NCBI RefSeq assembly: GCF_011075055.1
Contig: NW_025401202.1
Location: 1-64,000, forward strand
Reading direction: 5' to 3'
Source: Mangifera indica
Lineage: Eukaryota; Streptophyta; Magnoliopsida; Sapindales; Anacardiaceae
Length of the DNA stretch: 64,000 nucleotides
The translations under genes and the position numbers were made by a program. The notes beneath the pieces are model-generated. The model was not told the DNA's origin and did no database searches. It saw only the letters and a list, made by a program, of their open reading frames with translations. Positions 21,262-31,018 of the stretch are shown piece by piece (the first letter of the stretch is position 1; each line of letters starts with the position of its first letter).

Positions 21262-22038
21262 TGCAACTTTTAAAGTCCATCAATGGCCCAAACGTCCAAG
21301 CATCATTTTGAGAAGCCCAAAGAGCCCAAAATTGGGTTTTAGTTACATTGGAACTAAGTTAGAATTTAGTTGTTTTAGTTAGGAAACATCATTCCTAAAG
21401 TTAAGGAAAAAACAACTAACTTTTGTCTTTAGTTAATTACTATGTATGGGCTTGGTTTAGAATGAATGGCTTAGCTTAATTCATGCCATTTTAGTTGACT
21501 TTTGTGGGAAATACTGTATCGTTGCCATCCATGCCTCCTATATAAAGGGGTGGATCTTTATTTGTAAAAGTTTTGGTTTTGCTTTTGAATGAAAATTTGA
21601 AGAAAACTTGTTGGCTTTTTTTCTCATTTCCTTTATCCAATTCATCTTGGAGGAAGAATTGGTGGTGGAAGACCCCAAGGTTGGTGGAACTTTCCTCTAT
21701 GCCTTGGTTAATTTTCTTGTTACCCTTGAAATCCAAAGTGTGAAGATTTGAATGTGTGTTGTATGCCTCGGATACTGTTCACAGTGTATGATTTTGCAAT
21801 TTCCAGTTTTTGCCAGCAAAATTTGAGACAAGTTTTGAATGCCTTGTTGAATGAGTTGTGATTGCTATTATATATCATTAGAAAGCTCTTTGAATGCCCT
21901 TTCCAATGATCTATAAGTTGTATGATTTGGAGTTCATTTGATTGGTTAAAATTGAAAGATAAATTGATGTTGTGCCATATGAACAGTAATTTCCAGAATT
22001 GGGGTTATGTGTTGTTGCATTGTCTTGATGGAAATGCA
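21262..22038 (+). mobile_element. LTR of unit 8
   Basis: Consensus copy. TATA box at 21539-21547, PBS at 22044-22056. Confidence 0.75.
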
Positions 22039-22302
22039 CCATTTGGTATCAGAGCCTAGGTTGTTTGTTGGAATTGTTGAGTGATTTCTATCTCCCGGAG
22101 CTACTGTTCACCTCCCGGAATTTACTGTTCACAGAACCTTATTTTGCCTTAAACACAAAGCTTCCTTAACCTAAACACTTACCAATACTCACCTCAACCC
22201 TTAAACACTTATAACCATTAACCTTTGCCTACTAGCCACTACCACAAATGTCCCATAAAAGAACTTCATCCTCATCCTCCTCATCCTTGGGAATTTGCCA
22301 AC
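22039..22302 (+). promoter_or_regulatory. Leader of unit 8, private change after PBS
   Basis: The block after the PBS reads TTTGTTGGAATTG in place of TTTGTGTGAATTG near 22068, with length unchanged. The change lies at the same spot as the extra G of unit 3, so this GT-rich stretch is a small hot spot for variation. Confidence 0.7.
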
Positions 22303-23859
22303 ATGGCATTAAAAGAAGAGGTCAAAGGAGAACTTAAGGCCATTAAGGACCAAATGAATCAAATGATGCAAATGATGAGAGACTTGACCCTCACTCAAAG
22401 TCGGGCACCCTTATCACAGCCCCAAACTTCAACACAAAGCCAAATACCCCCTCCTCCACCTCACCCAACCCAACTACATCAACCAATAAGACATATTAGA
22501 CCTTCCCCTCCTCTTCCTAGACATCATAGGGAGGAATTGATGCTTCATAATTATTCAAGTGAGGAAGAACAAGAGAGACCACCTAGGAGAGAAAAGGATG
22601 ATGATAGGGGTTTAAGGATTGAAATTCCAGAATTCGAAGGGAGCATGAGTCCGGATGATTTTGTTGATTGGTTACATGCTATTGAGAGAGTTTTTGAATA
22701 TAAAGGCTATTCGGATGAGAAGAAATGTAAACTTGCCATCTTGAAATTCAAGGATTATGCATCCTTGTGGTGGGAAAATCTTAAGAAGCAAAGGGAAAGG
22801 GATGGTAAAGAGAGAGTGAGATCTTGGGAGAAACTAAAGAAGCTTATGAAGAGAAGATTCCTTCCGGACAACCATAAACAAGATCTTTACCTCAAGCTAC
22901 ACACCCTTAAGCAAGGAAGTGATGGAGTAGAGCATTACATAAGGGAGTTTGAGAAGCTATTAATGAGGAGTGAGCTGCCGGAAGTGAAAGAGCAAACCAT
23001 TGCAAGATTCATTGGTGGCTTAAACGAAGACATTGCTCATATGGTAGAATTGCAACCATATTGCACTTTTGAAGATGTGTGTAAGTTGGCTATTAAAGTG
23101 GAGAAGCAAAAGAAGGCCATGAAGCCCATGGTTTCCAAGTCATTCTCCAAAGGGACATTATCTAACAAAAGCATATCTTTTACCAAGGGAACTACCTTCC
23201 ATAAAGGTTCCCCATCCTACACAAATGTTGTTGATTCTTCTTCCAAGGAGAAAGGCAAGGAACAAATGGTGGAACCAACTAAGGACAAGCCTAATATGGT
23301 GAAGACCAACCTCTCCAACAAAAAGTGCTTTAAATGCCAAGGCTATGGACACTTCCAAGCTGAATGCCCTAATAGGAGAGTTTTATCCTTGATGGAGATA
23401 CAAGCAATTGAGGAGTCTCTTCAAGAAGAAGAAGAAAGTGAAGTTTCCAGCCATGAAAGTGATGAAGCCAACAAGGAAGAAGAAGAAATTCCACAAGGAG
23501 CTGATGAAGGAGAGATGTTAGTGATTAGAAGAGCATTGCATGCCAAGCCTCTTCCTCATGAAGAGCAAAGACTCCACATTTTCCAATCAAGGTGCACCAT
23601 TGGAGATAAAGTGTGTTCTTTAATTATAGATAGTGGAAGTTGTGCAAATGTAGCTTCATCTACCTTAGTGGAAAAACTTGGATTACCTACCATACCTCAT
23701 CCTCAACCATACAAGATCCAATGGTTGAGTAATGGGACCAACCTCCAAGTAGCCAAACAAGTGCTTATTTCCTTCTCCATTGGTAAGCATTATAATGATG
23801 AGATTTTGTGTGATGTGATTCCTATGGATGCTTGTCACTTGTTGTTGGGAAGACCATGA
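22303..23859 (+). CDS. gag: Gag-protease, unit 8
   Basis: It carries Q45 (CAA) instead of R45, as do units 1, 9 and 15. Otherwise consensus. Confidence 0.9.
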   Translation: MALKEEVKGELKAIKDQMNQMMQMMRDLTLTQSRAPLSQPQTSTQSQIPPPPPHPTQLHQPIRHIRPSPPLPRHHREELMLHNYSSEEEQERPPRREKDDDRGLRIEIPEFEGSMSPDDFVDWLHAIERVFEYKGYSDEKKCKLAILKFKDYASLWWENLKKQRERDGKERVRSWEKLKKLMKRRFLPDNHKQDLYLKLHTLKQGSDGVEHYIREFEKLLMRSELPEVKEQTIARFIGGLNEDIAHMVELQPYCTFEDVCKLAIKVEKQKKAMKPMVSKSFSKGTLSNKSISFTKGTTFHKGSPSYTNVVDSSSKEKGKEQMVEPTKDKPNMVKTNLSNKKCFKCQGYGHFQAECPNRRVLSLMEIQAIEESLQEEEESEVSSHESDEANKEEEEIPQGADEGEMLVIRRALHAKPLPHEEQRLHIFQSRCTIGDKVCSLIIDSGSCANVASSTLVEKLGLPTIPHPQPYKIQWLSNGTNLQVAKQVLISFSIGKHYNDEILCDVIPMDACHLLLGRP

Positions 23860-24267
23860 CAATTTGATAGGGAAGTGAAGCATGATGGCAAGAAGAACAC
23901 TTACTCCTTTAAATTCAATGGCAAGACTATCACTTTAACTCCTCTTAGTCCACAACAAGTTCATAAGGCTACTAAGGGAAAAGAAGTCAAGAAAGAGAGC
24001 TTGTTTATAAATGGTCAGCAAGTGGAAGGTAGCCATCTTGAGGATTTGAGGGCAAATCCTTCTCAACCCGGGGAGGATGATGTACACGCAGCTCCATTGT
24101 CATTTTTGGGTTCCAAGCCATCCTTAAGTCTCCATGCAACCTTTGAAGCCAAGAAGAATAAAGTTCTAGCAAATCCCAAGCCAAAGGAAGCATTGCACCT
24201 TCAATTTTGGCCCAAAACCACTTTTGGATATAGTCTTATTACATCCACCCAAGGTCCAAATGAATAG
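23860..24267 (+). pseudogene. Post-protease pol remnant, unit 8
   Basis: Open after the TGA, His variant. Q45 with His also occurs in units 1 and 9. Confidence 0.72.
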
Positions 24268-24289
24268 CTTGCTCCAATTGATCCAAAAG

Positions 24290-25066
24290 TGCAACTTTTA
24301 AAGTCCATCAATGGCCCAAACGTCCAAGCATCATTTTGAGAAGCCCAAAGAGCCCAAAATTGGGTTTTAGTTACATTGGAACTAAGTTAGAATTTAGTTG
24401 TTTTAGTTAGGAAACATCATTCCTAAAGTTAAGGAAAAAACAACTAACTTTTGTCTTTAGTTAATTACTATGTATGGGCTTGGTTTAGAATGAATGGCTT
24501 AGCTTAATTCATGCCATTTTAGTTGACTTTTGTGGGAAATACTGTATCGTTGCCATCCATGCCTCCTATATAAAGGGGTGGATCTTTATTTGTAAAAGTT
24601 TTGGTTTTGCTTTTGAATGAAAATTTGAAGAAAACTTGTTGGCTTTTTTTCTCATTTCCTTTATCCAATTCATCTTGGAGGAAGAATTGGTGGTGGAAGA
24701 CCCCAAGGTTGGTGGAACTTTCCTCTATGCCTTGGTTAATTTTCTTGTTACCCTTGAAATCCAAAGTGTGAAGATTTGAATGTGTGTTGTATGCCTCGGA
24801 TACTGTTCACAGTGTATGATTTTGCAATTTCCAGTTTTTGCCAGCAAAATTTGAGACAAGTTTTGAATGCCTTGTTGAATGAGTTGTGATTGCTATTATA
24901 TATCATTAGAAAGCTCTTTGAATGCCCTTTCCAATGATCTATAAGTTGTATGATTTGGAGTTCATTTGATTGGTTAAAATTGAAAGATAAATTGATGTTG
25001 TGCCATATGAACAGTAATTTCCAGAATTGGGGTTATGTGTTGTTGCATTGTCTTGATGGAAATGCA
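24290..25066 (+). mobile_element. LTR of unit 9, separated from its gag by LINE-A
   Basis: TATA box at 24567-24575, PBS at 25072-25084. The LINE-A insertion starts ten bases after the PBS, so transcripts from this LTR would read ~5.3 kb of antisense LINE and the palindrome before reaching gag at 30962. Confidence 0.75.
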
Positions 25067-25075
25067 CCATTTGGT

Positions 25076-25094
25076 ATCAGAGCCTAGGTTGTTT
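25076..25094 (+). repeat. Left target-site duplication of LINE-A
   Basis: The 19 bp ATCAGAGCCTAGGTTGTTT recur at 30707-30725. The distance between the two copies (5631) equals the excess length of this unit. The last T's merge with the T run (25092-25100), the complement of the LINE poly(A). Confidence 0.85.
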
Positions 25095-25145
25095 TTTTTT
25101 GGTAATTGATAATAATTTTATACCAAGAAAAGGATATACAAGAGC

Positions 25146-25211
25146 AAACTAGGACAAACCCCTAGTTTGAGCTAAGCACAAGCATACCTAGGACAAGCCC
25201 CTAGGTTATGC
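25146..25211 (-). other. 3' UTR hairpins of LINE-A
   Basis: Two stem-loops lie near the tail. At 25146-25168, AAACTAGG pairs with CCTAGTTT (8 bp, 7-nt loop). At 25182-25211, an 11-bp stem (GCAT plus ACCTAGG with one bulged A) closes a GGCTTGT loop on the sense strand. Both have counterparts in LINE-B. Confidence 0.6.
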
Positions 25212-25299
25212 CGAATACCAAGCCAACACATAAAGTCAAAATCAACTTAGACCGAAGATACTTCATACAACAAACCCTATGTAGTACATCACTCTATGA

Positions 25300-28200
25300 C
25301 TACTCAAATATAGCATGAGAGATACTCCAATTGTTTGCAATTGACACATTTTCACTTGACTTTTCCACCTTCTTCAAGCAATTTACCCTTACTCTAACAC
25401 ACTCTTTAATAAGCATTGTGACTCTCTCCTTTGGTAATCCATTTCTTCCAAAGCAAATGTCATTCCTAACCTTCCAAATGTGGTAGACGGTAGCACCGAA
25501 GCACACCTTACTCAAGATGTTCTTGAAATTGTCCTTCTTCCATTCCTTAGCCAATTCCGTAATCAAGGAGGTCCACGACATAAGATTGGTTTGTTGGTGA
25601 CATAGGTTAATCACTTCATTCCATATTTGGAGACTAAATGCACACCTAAAGAAGAGATGATCCATGCATTCCGGTTCCATATTACACAAAGAGCAAACAT
25701 TGTGGGAGATAAGGCCAATCCGGACCAATTTATCCTTTGTCATAAGTTTTCCTCTAATACCCAACCAAACAATGAATGAATGTCTTAGAAAGTGTCTTTT
25801 GAACCAAATAAGCTTGTACCAAGTTACCTCTCCTTCCTAGCTCGGATGACTTCCCAAACCGATTTGATAGAGAATTCTCCATTAGAATTTGGGGACCATA
25901 TTAAGGAGTCTTCTCCACTCAAAGGGCAGCAAGGAAGTGCATCCTTTATCTCCAAAAGGTGACATGAGTTTGCCACCGGCCATTTCCACCTATGCTCCAA
26001 AATGACTTCTTTAACAAGAGCATTCTTTGGGATACCCGAATCATAAATGATCCTTGGACCATATTTATCCAACAAAGGACCGTGAGGGTGCCAATTGTCA
26101 TGCCATAGATATGTCTTTTCCCCATTGCCAACAATCTTCTTGAACTTGGACTTCATTTGTTCCCTAATGCCAAGGATCTTCCTCCAAACCCAAGAGCTCT
26201 CCCCATTAGCCTTTATTTCCCAAAAACATTTGCCTCTTAGCTTGTTGGTTTTAATCCATTCCACCCAAAGAGAATTCCTCTTGTCATTAAGAATCTTCCA
26301 CATGTTTTTGACTATGGCAGCTTTATTCCAAGCTTTGCTCTTCATGATTCCTAATCCACCCTCCTTTTTAGGAACACAAACCTCCTCCCAAGCAACTTTT
26401 GCCTTCTTTCCCTCCATTGAAGCACCACTCCAAAGGAAATTCCTTAAAATTCCATCAATCTCCTTATGGATACTTGAAGGGAGTATAAATATTGAAGACC
26501 AATATATTTGAATGCTAAATAGGACAGCTCTTATAAGAATGAGCCTACCCGCATAGGATAAAGCTTTGCTACGCCAAGAGGTGATTCTCCCCACAATCTT
26601 CTGAATCAATATCTTGCATTCACCACATTTGAGCTTTGAAGAAGTTATAGGCACTCCTAAATACTTAAAAGGCAGCTCTCCCAATTCCATATTGATAATA
26701 GCCGAGAATTGCTTCTTCTCCTCTTGGGAAACCCCGGAAAGGTACATATTACTTTTAGCACAATTCATCTTCAGCCCGGACCACTTATGGAATAGGCTAA
26801 GGATATTCTTCATCAGTGAAATGGAGTCACCATCCGCCCTACAAAATAAGATAAGGTCATCGGCAAAACAAAGATGGGTGATGTTGTTTACCTTGCATTT
26901 CCAATAATGGCCAAAAGAAGGCTGATTTTTAAGTTCCCCAAGCATACGGGAGAGTATCTCCATTGCCATTACAAAGAGATAAGGGGATATAGGGTCCCCT
27001 TGTCTTAATCCATGAGAGCTCTTGAAAAAGCCAACTAATTCACCATTGATTCCCAATGAGAATGAAGGAGTTGTGATGCAGCTCTTGATCCATCCTATGA
27101 ATTTCCCCGGTGTGCCAATAGTTCCAAGGATTGAGAGAAGGAAGTCCCATTGAACCGTGTCATAAGCCTTCAATATATCAATCTTCATAGCACACTTCTT
27201 GTCTTTGCCCAATTTGTGGAAGTTGTGCATTAATTCTTGGCACAACATGATATTTTCTCCAATGTTCCGACCTCCCACAAAGGCACCTTGTGCTTTATCA
27301 ATGAAGTTTGGGAGGATGGCTTTGAGGCGATTTGCTAGGATCTTGGAGATACATTTATAGATGGTGTTGCAGCAAGCTATAGGCCTATAGTCCTTGCACA
27401 TAGAAGAATTAGCCACCTTAGGAACAAGAGCAAGTATTGTACAATTTACCTCTTTGAGGAGACGACCCGTGGAGAAAAAGTGCTTGATTGCCTTGGTTAC
27501 ATCACTCCCAACAACCTCCCAAGCTGCCTTAAAGAAGAATGCTCCATAACCATCCAGACCGGGAGCTTTATTGTTGTCCATGGCAAAGATGGTAGCTTTG
27601 ATCTCATCCTCCTCCACCTCCTTAATCATCATCTCCTTTACTTGGCTCTCCAATTGGAAGTTAACCAGCCTTTGTATTTCTTTAACGTTTAAATTGCAAA
27701 CATCCGTGGAGTTGAGAACTTTCTTAAAGTAGTTTACAAACTCCTTTTTGACTTCTCCCTTATCACTCACAAAGGTTCCATCATCAAGGCATACTTCTTT
27801 TATTGAATTCCTACTTCTCCGCGCTTTAACACATTTGAAGAAATATTTGGTGTTTTGATCTCCTTCTTGAAGCCAATGAGCCTTTGCTTTTTGCCTAGCC
27901 AATGATTCTTCAGCCTCACTAAGTCTCCAATAGTTTTCCAGCCAAGTTTTTTCTTCTTTAGCTAAATCCTCATCAAGAGGGTTGATTTGGAGTCTATTTT
28001 GAACATCTTCCAGGTTATTTTTTGCTTCTATCACCTTTTCGGAAATATTCCAAAATTCATTCTTATTCAACCTCCTTAAAGCACTTTTTAAACCTTTGAG
28101 TTTGTTAACAAGGTTGAACATAGGACTGCCCTCATAATCCTCTTTCCAAGCCTCCCTTACAATATCAATGAAACTTTCATGATTTGCCCACATATTGTAG

Positions 28201-28946
28201 AACTTGAATGGAACCTTTCTCCTCTCCTCTCCCCCTCCACAATTCACTACACAAGGAGAATGGTCTGAAATTGAAGGATTGAGAAAATGTGCATAAGAAT
28301 CCGGCAAAACATCACTCCAACCTTCATTAACAAGAGCTCTATCCAATTTGCAAGCTATCCTCCTTTGCCCTACACTAGAATTACTCCAAGTGAAATGGTT
28401 CCCCATATATCTTAGATCATCTAAGTTTGCCTCTCTACAACAATTGTTTAGATCATCACAATATGTATCACCCCATACCGCCCCTCCTATCTTTTCATTT
28501 GGTCCCCTAATTGCATTAAAGTCACCCATAATTAGCCAAGGTTTACTGCCCATTTGGTTTGAGTACTTAATAAGTTCCCTCCAAAGACTTTTCCTCTCCA
28601 AAGGTTGATTAAGCCCATAAACTATAGATATAGCCACTTGGGTTTCCTCCTTCACTAACCAAGCTTCACAGTGAATGAATTGAGGGGCTTTTTCCTTAAT
28701 ATCTATACTAATAGCTTCCTTATTCCATCCTACCCAAATTCTCCCATTTTGGCACACCCCATTATTATTGTCATGCTCCCAATCTCTCCATACATTACTA
28801 GCCACTCTAGAAATATTGTGAGACCCTACTTTTGTTTCTAATACAGCCATGAAATCAACTTTATTATGAAACATAACATGTCTAACCTCCCTTTGTTTGT
28901 TAGGAGCATTAAGGCCCCTAACATTCCAGCATGCAACTTTGGTCAT
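25300..28946 (-). pseudogene. LINE-A ORF2 (APE endonuclease, RT, zf-RVT), frameshifted
   Basis: The frame opens at ATG 28944-28946, overlapping the ORF1 stop as ATGA. The endonuclease domain (~1-235) has E37, GDFN (D142, N144) and SDHS. The reverse transcriptase has KIDILKAYD near 588-596 and FADD with D696-D697. At about 25823 one G is missing compared with LINE-B, producing a TAA after 1,040 codons. The remaining ~170 codons, down to 25300, continue in another frame with the zinc-knuckle-like C-x2-C-x8-H-x4-C of the zf-RVT region. The endonuclease and RT parts are uninterrupted. Loss of the C-terminal domain probably makes the element defective. Confidence 0.88.
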
Positions 28947-30385
28947 TTGGATGAGTGGGATGGGGAAATTGCTCTCCTTTGCTTTGCCAATTTCTTCCCC
29001 ACGTTTTTACTCTTCATTTCAGCATTCTCCTTCCTAAAATCCATCTCATCCACTTTAAGTTTCCCTCCAAATGGTGCCATTGCCGGAGATGCTTCTTGAT
29101 CCATGTCCTCCAAACTACTCAGATGCTGAATTGTGTTTGTGGCCCCTTCTTCACTTTCCCGAGCACTCACACTTTCCACCAAGGGGGGAAAATGTTCTTT
29201 TGATGTGCTAGCTTCGCCTCCGCACCTCTTTCCTTCCTTTTTGGCTTCATTTACGTTGGCCTCATAGTTTACTTCTTGATTCGGCATTGTCTTCTCCTTT
29301 TCCAGCTCGTGAGGCTCCTTAATAGTCAAGGCAGAAAATCTATTACTCTTTTGAGCTTGTAAACTAATTCCCGTAGTTTTCCCCATTTCCACCCCTTTGT
29401 CCATGGATTTCTTGTCATAGCCTTTTGGTGTTAGCACCATTTTGTCTTTCCCATGCATTTTCTTCGGTACCACAAACCCATCCCCCTCCTTCAAGGTATT
29501 CCGTGAGATTATGTTATTACCTTGTTTGGGTGCTAGTGAGCAATTTGCTATGGAATGACCAAAGCATTGACAACCATTGCATTTTATAGGTTTCCAAGCA
29601 TACTCCACCTTGATTACCATCAATTCTCCATTTGGCAAAGCTAGACTAATGGAATCGGGACATCCCGAGTCCACCTCTATCTCAATGCAAACTCTAGCAT
29701 ACTCCAATCTTGTCCCTTCTTCAGTCACGGAGTCCATGTAAAGCGGACTTCCTATTGCACTAGCAATGTAACTAAGCCCTTTCGGTGTCCAAAACTCAAG
29801 GGGAATGCCATACATTCTAATCCATATAGCTACCTTCTTCACGTCATTAATCACCATAGGCAGATTAGTAGTCCATTTCCGCACAAGAAATGGTTGTCCT
29901 TGTATGGTAATCTGCCCCTCTTCCACAGCTCTTGTAGTTCCCTCCATATCTTGGAACTTTAGGATGAAAACACCTTGGCCCGAAGTCATGACATCTATGA
30001 GGCCTAAAGCTTTCCACACCCTCTCCAAAGCTCTTTTGACCGTCAAGAATGGTGGTCTTTTGCCAAGGAAGAATCCTACAGCACATGTATTCCATCTCAA
30101 TGCACCTTGTTCAGCAACTTCTTGAGGGGGGGCCACACAAATCCGCCCCTTAGAGTCTTTCCCTTTAGGTTCAAAAAATTCCAACTTCACATTGGACTTC
30201 TTAGGAGTGAAGAAAGAGTTCCATGAAGCCCTCTTCTCCATTCCTCCTTCCATCTCCACATGTTCCAGCCCACTTGAAGAAGAACCTGACGTTTTCCTTG
30301 AAGCAGCAACCATACTATTTTGGTGCATGGAGGGATCAGATATAAGAGAAGTAGTTTGCTTATTCAGCACAGAAGAAGAAGACAT
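28943..30385 (-). CDS. LINE-A ORF1 protein (DUF4283 plus CCHC knuckle)
   Basis: The ORF of 480 codons has a Ser-rich N-terminus, a DUF4283-type RNA-binding region at roughly residues 90-240 (NTCAVGFFLGKRPPFLTVKR, FILKFQD, VRKWTTNLP), and a C-x2-C-x4-H-x4-C knuckle CNGCQCFGHSIANC. The C-terminal third is charged and of low complexity, ending in a Lys-rich tail. It would bind LINE RNA as the ribonucleoprotein partner of ORF2. It is longer than the LINE-B ORF1 (441). The stop codon overlaps the ORF2 start. Confidence 0.85.
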   Translation of the reverse strand: MSSSSVLNKQTTSLISDPSMHQNSMVAASRKTSGSSSSGLEHVEMEGGMEKRASWNSFFTPKKSNVKLEFFEPKGKDSKGRICVAPPQEVAEQGALRWNTCAVGFFLGKRPPFLTVKRALERVWKALGLIDVMTSGQGVFILKFQDMEGTTRAVEEGQITIQGQPFLVRKWTTNLPMVINDVKKVAIWIRMYGIPLEFWTPKGLSYIASAIGSPLYMDSVTEEGTRLEYARVCIEIEVDSGCPDSISLALPNGELMVIKVEYAWKPIKCNGCQCFGHSIANCSLAPKQGNNIISRNTLKEGDGFVVPKKMHGKDKMVLTPKGYDKKSMDKGVEMGKTTGISLQAQKSNRFSALTIKEPHELEKEKTMPNQEVNYEANVNEAKKEGKRCGGEASTSKEHFPPLVESVSARESEEGATNTIQHLSSLEDMDQEASPAMAPFGGKLKVDEMDFRKENAEMKSKNVGKKLAKQRRAISPSHSSK

Positions 30386-30399
30386 ACTGAATAGGAAAT

Positions 30400-30409
30400 T
30401 CAGAGCCTA
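30400..30409 (+). repeat. Partial extra copy of the LINE-A target-site sequence
   Basis: TCAGAGCCTA stands directly at the LINE 5' junction. It repeats the first bases of the target-site duplication, which occurs in full again at 30707. The last A is shared with the inverted arm, a 1-bp microhomology at the switch point. Confidence 0.7.
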
Positions 30410-31018
30410 TTCATTTGGTCCTTAATGGCCTTAAGTTCTCCTTTGACCTCTTCTTTTAATTCCATGTTGGCAAATTCCCAAGGATGAGGAGGATGAGGAT
30501 GAAGTTCTTTTATGGGACATTTGTGGTAGTGGCTAGTAGGCAAAGGTTAATGGTTATAAGTGTTTAAGGGTTGAGGTGAGTATTGGTAAGTGTTTAGGTT
30601 AAGGAAGCTTTGTGTTTAAGGCAAAATAAGGTTCTGTGAACAGTAAATTCCGGGAGGTGAACAGTAGCTCCGGGAGATAGAAATCACTCAACAATTCACA
30701 CAAACAATCAGAGCCTAGGTTGTTTGTGTGAATTGTTGAGTGATTTCTATCTCCCGGAGCTACTGTTCACCTCCCGGAATTTACTGTTCACAGAACCTTA
30801 TTTTGCCTTAAACACAAAGCTTCCTTAACCTAAACACTTACCAATACTCACCTCAACCCTTAAACACTTATAACCATTAACCTTTGCCTACTAGCCACTA
30901 CCACAAATGTCCCATAAAAGAACTTCATCCTCATCCTCCTCATCCTTGGGAATTTGCCAACATGGAATTAAAAGAAGAGGTCAAAGGAGAACTTAAGGCC
31001 ATTAAGGACCAAATGAAT
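30409..31018. repeat. Palindrome: 299-bp inverted copy of leader and gag start facing the direct copy
   Basis: The left arm 30409-30707 is the reverse complement of 30720-31018, with a 12-bp spacer TCAGAGCCTAGG. I find no mismatch between the arms. The left arm runs from gag codon ~19 backwards through the leader and stops at the LINE insertion site. Both arms carry the unit 9 private change GGAATTA (30966, mirrored at 30461), where every other unit has GGCATTA. On the minus strand the left arm places a gag ATG ahead of LINE-A ORF1, but that frame ends after 21 codons at a TGA before the ORF1 ATG. Confidence 0.92.
30707..30725 (+). repeat. Right target-site duplication of LINE-A
   Basis: It matches 25076-25094 exactly. 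It lies after the inverted arm, so the arm is inside the inserted interval. Confidence 0.85.

Larger units (their letters stand above)
25095..30399 (-). mobile_element. LINE-A, L1-clade non-LTR retrotransposon, 5'-truncated
   Basis: Reading the minus strand: a very short stretch upstream of ORF1 (~14 bp), ORF1, ORF2 overlapping by four bases, a ~200-bp 3' UTR and a poly(A) tail next to the left target-site duplication. LINE-B has ~612 bp before ORF1, so LINE-A lacks its promoter region. It is clearly related to LINE-B but diverged throughout. Between its 5' end and the right target-site duplication lie a 10-bp piece of the duplication (30400-30409) and an inverted array fragment. Confidence 0.9.

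Noticed and set aside
30409..30707. Inverted arm as LINE twin-priming inversion
   Set aside because: Twin priming inverts LINE sequence. Here the inverted segment is array DNA carrying the private base of the neighbouring unit.
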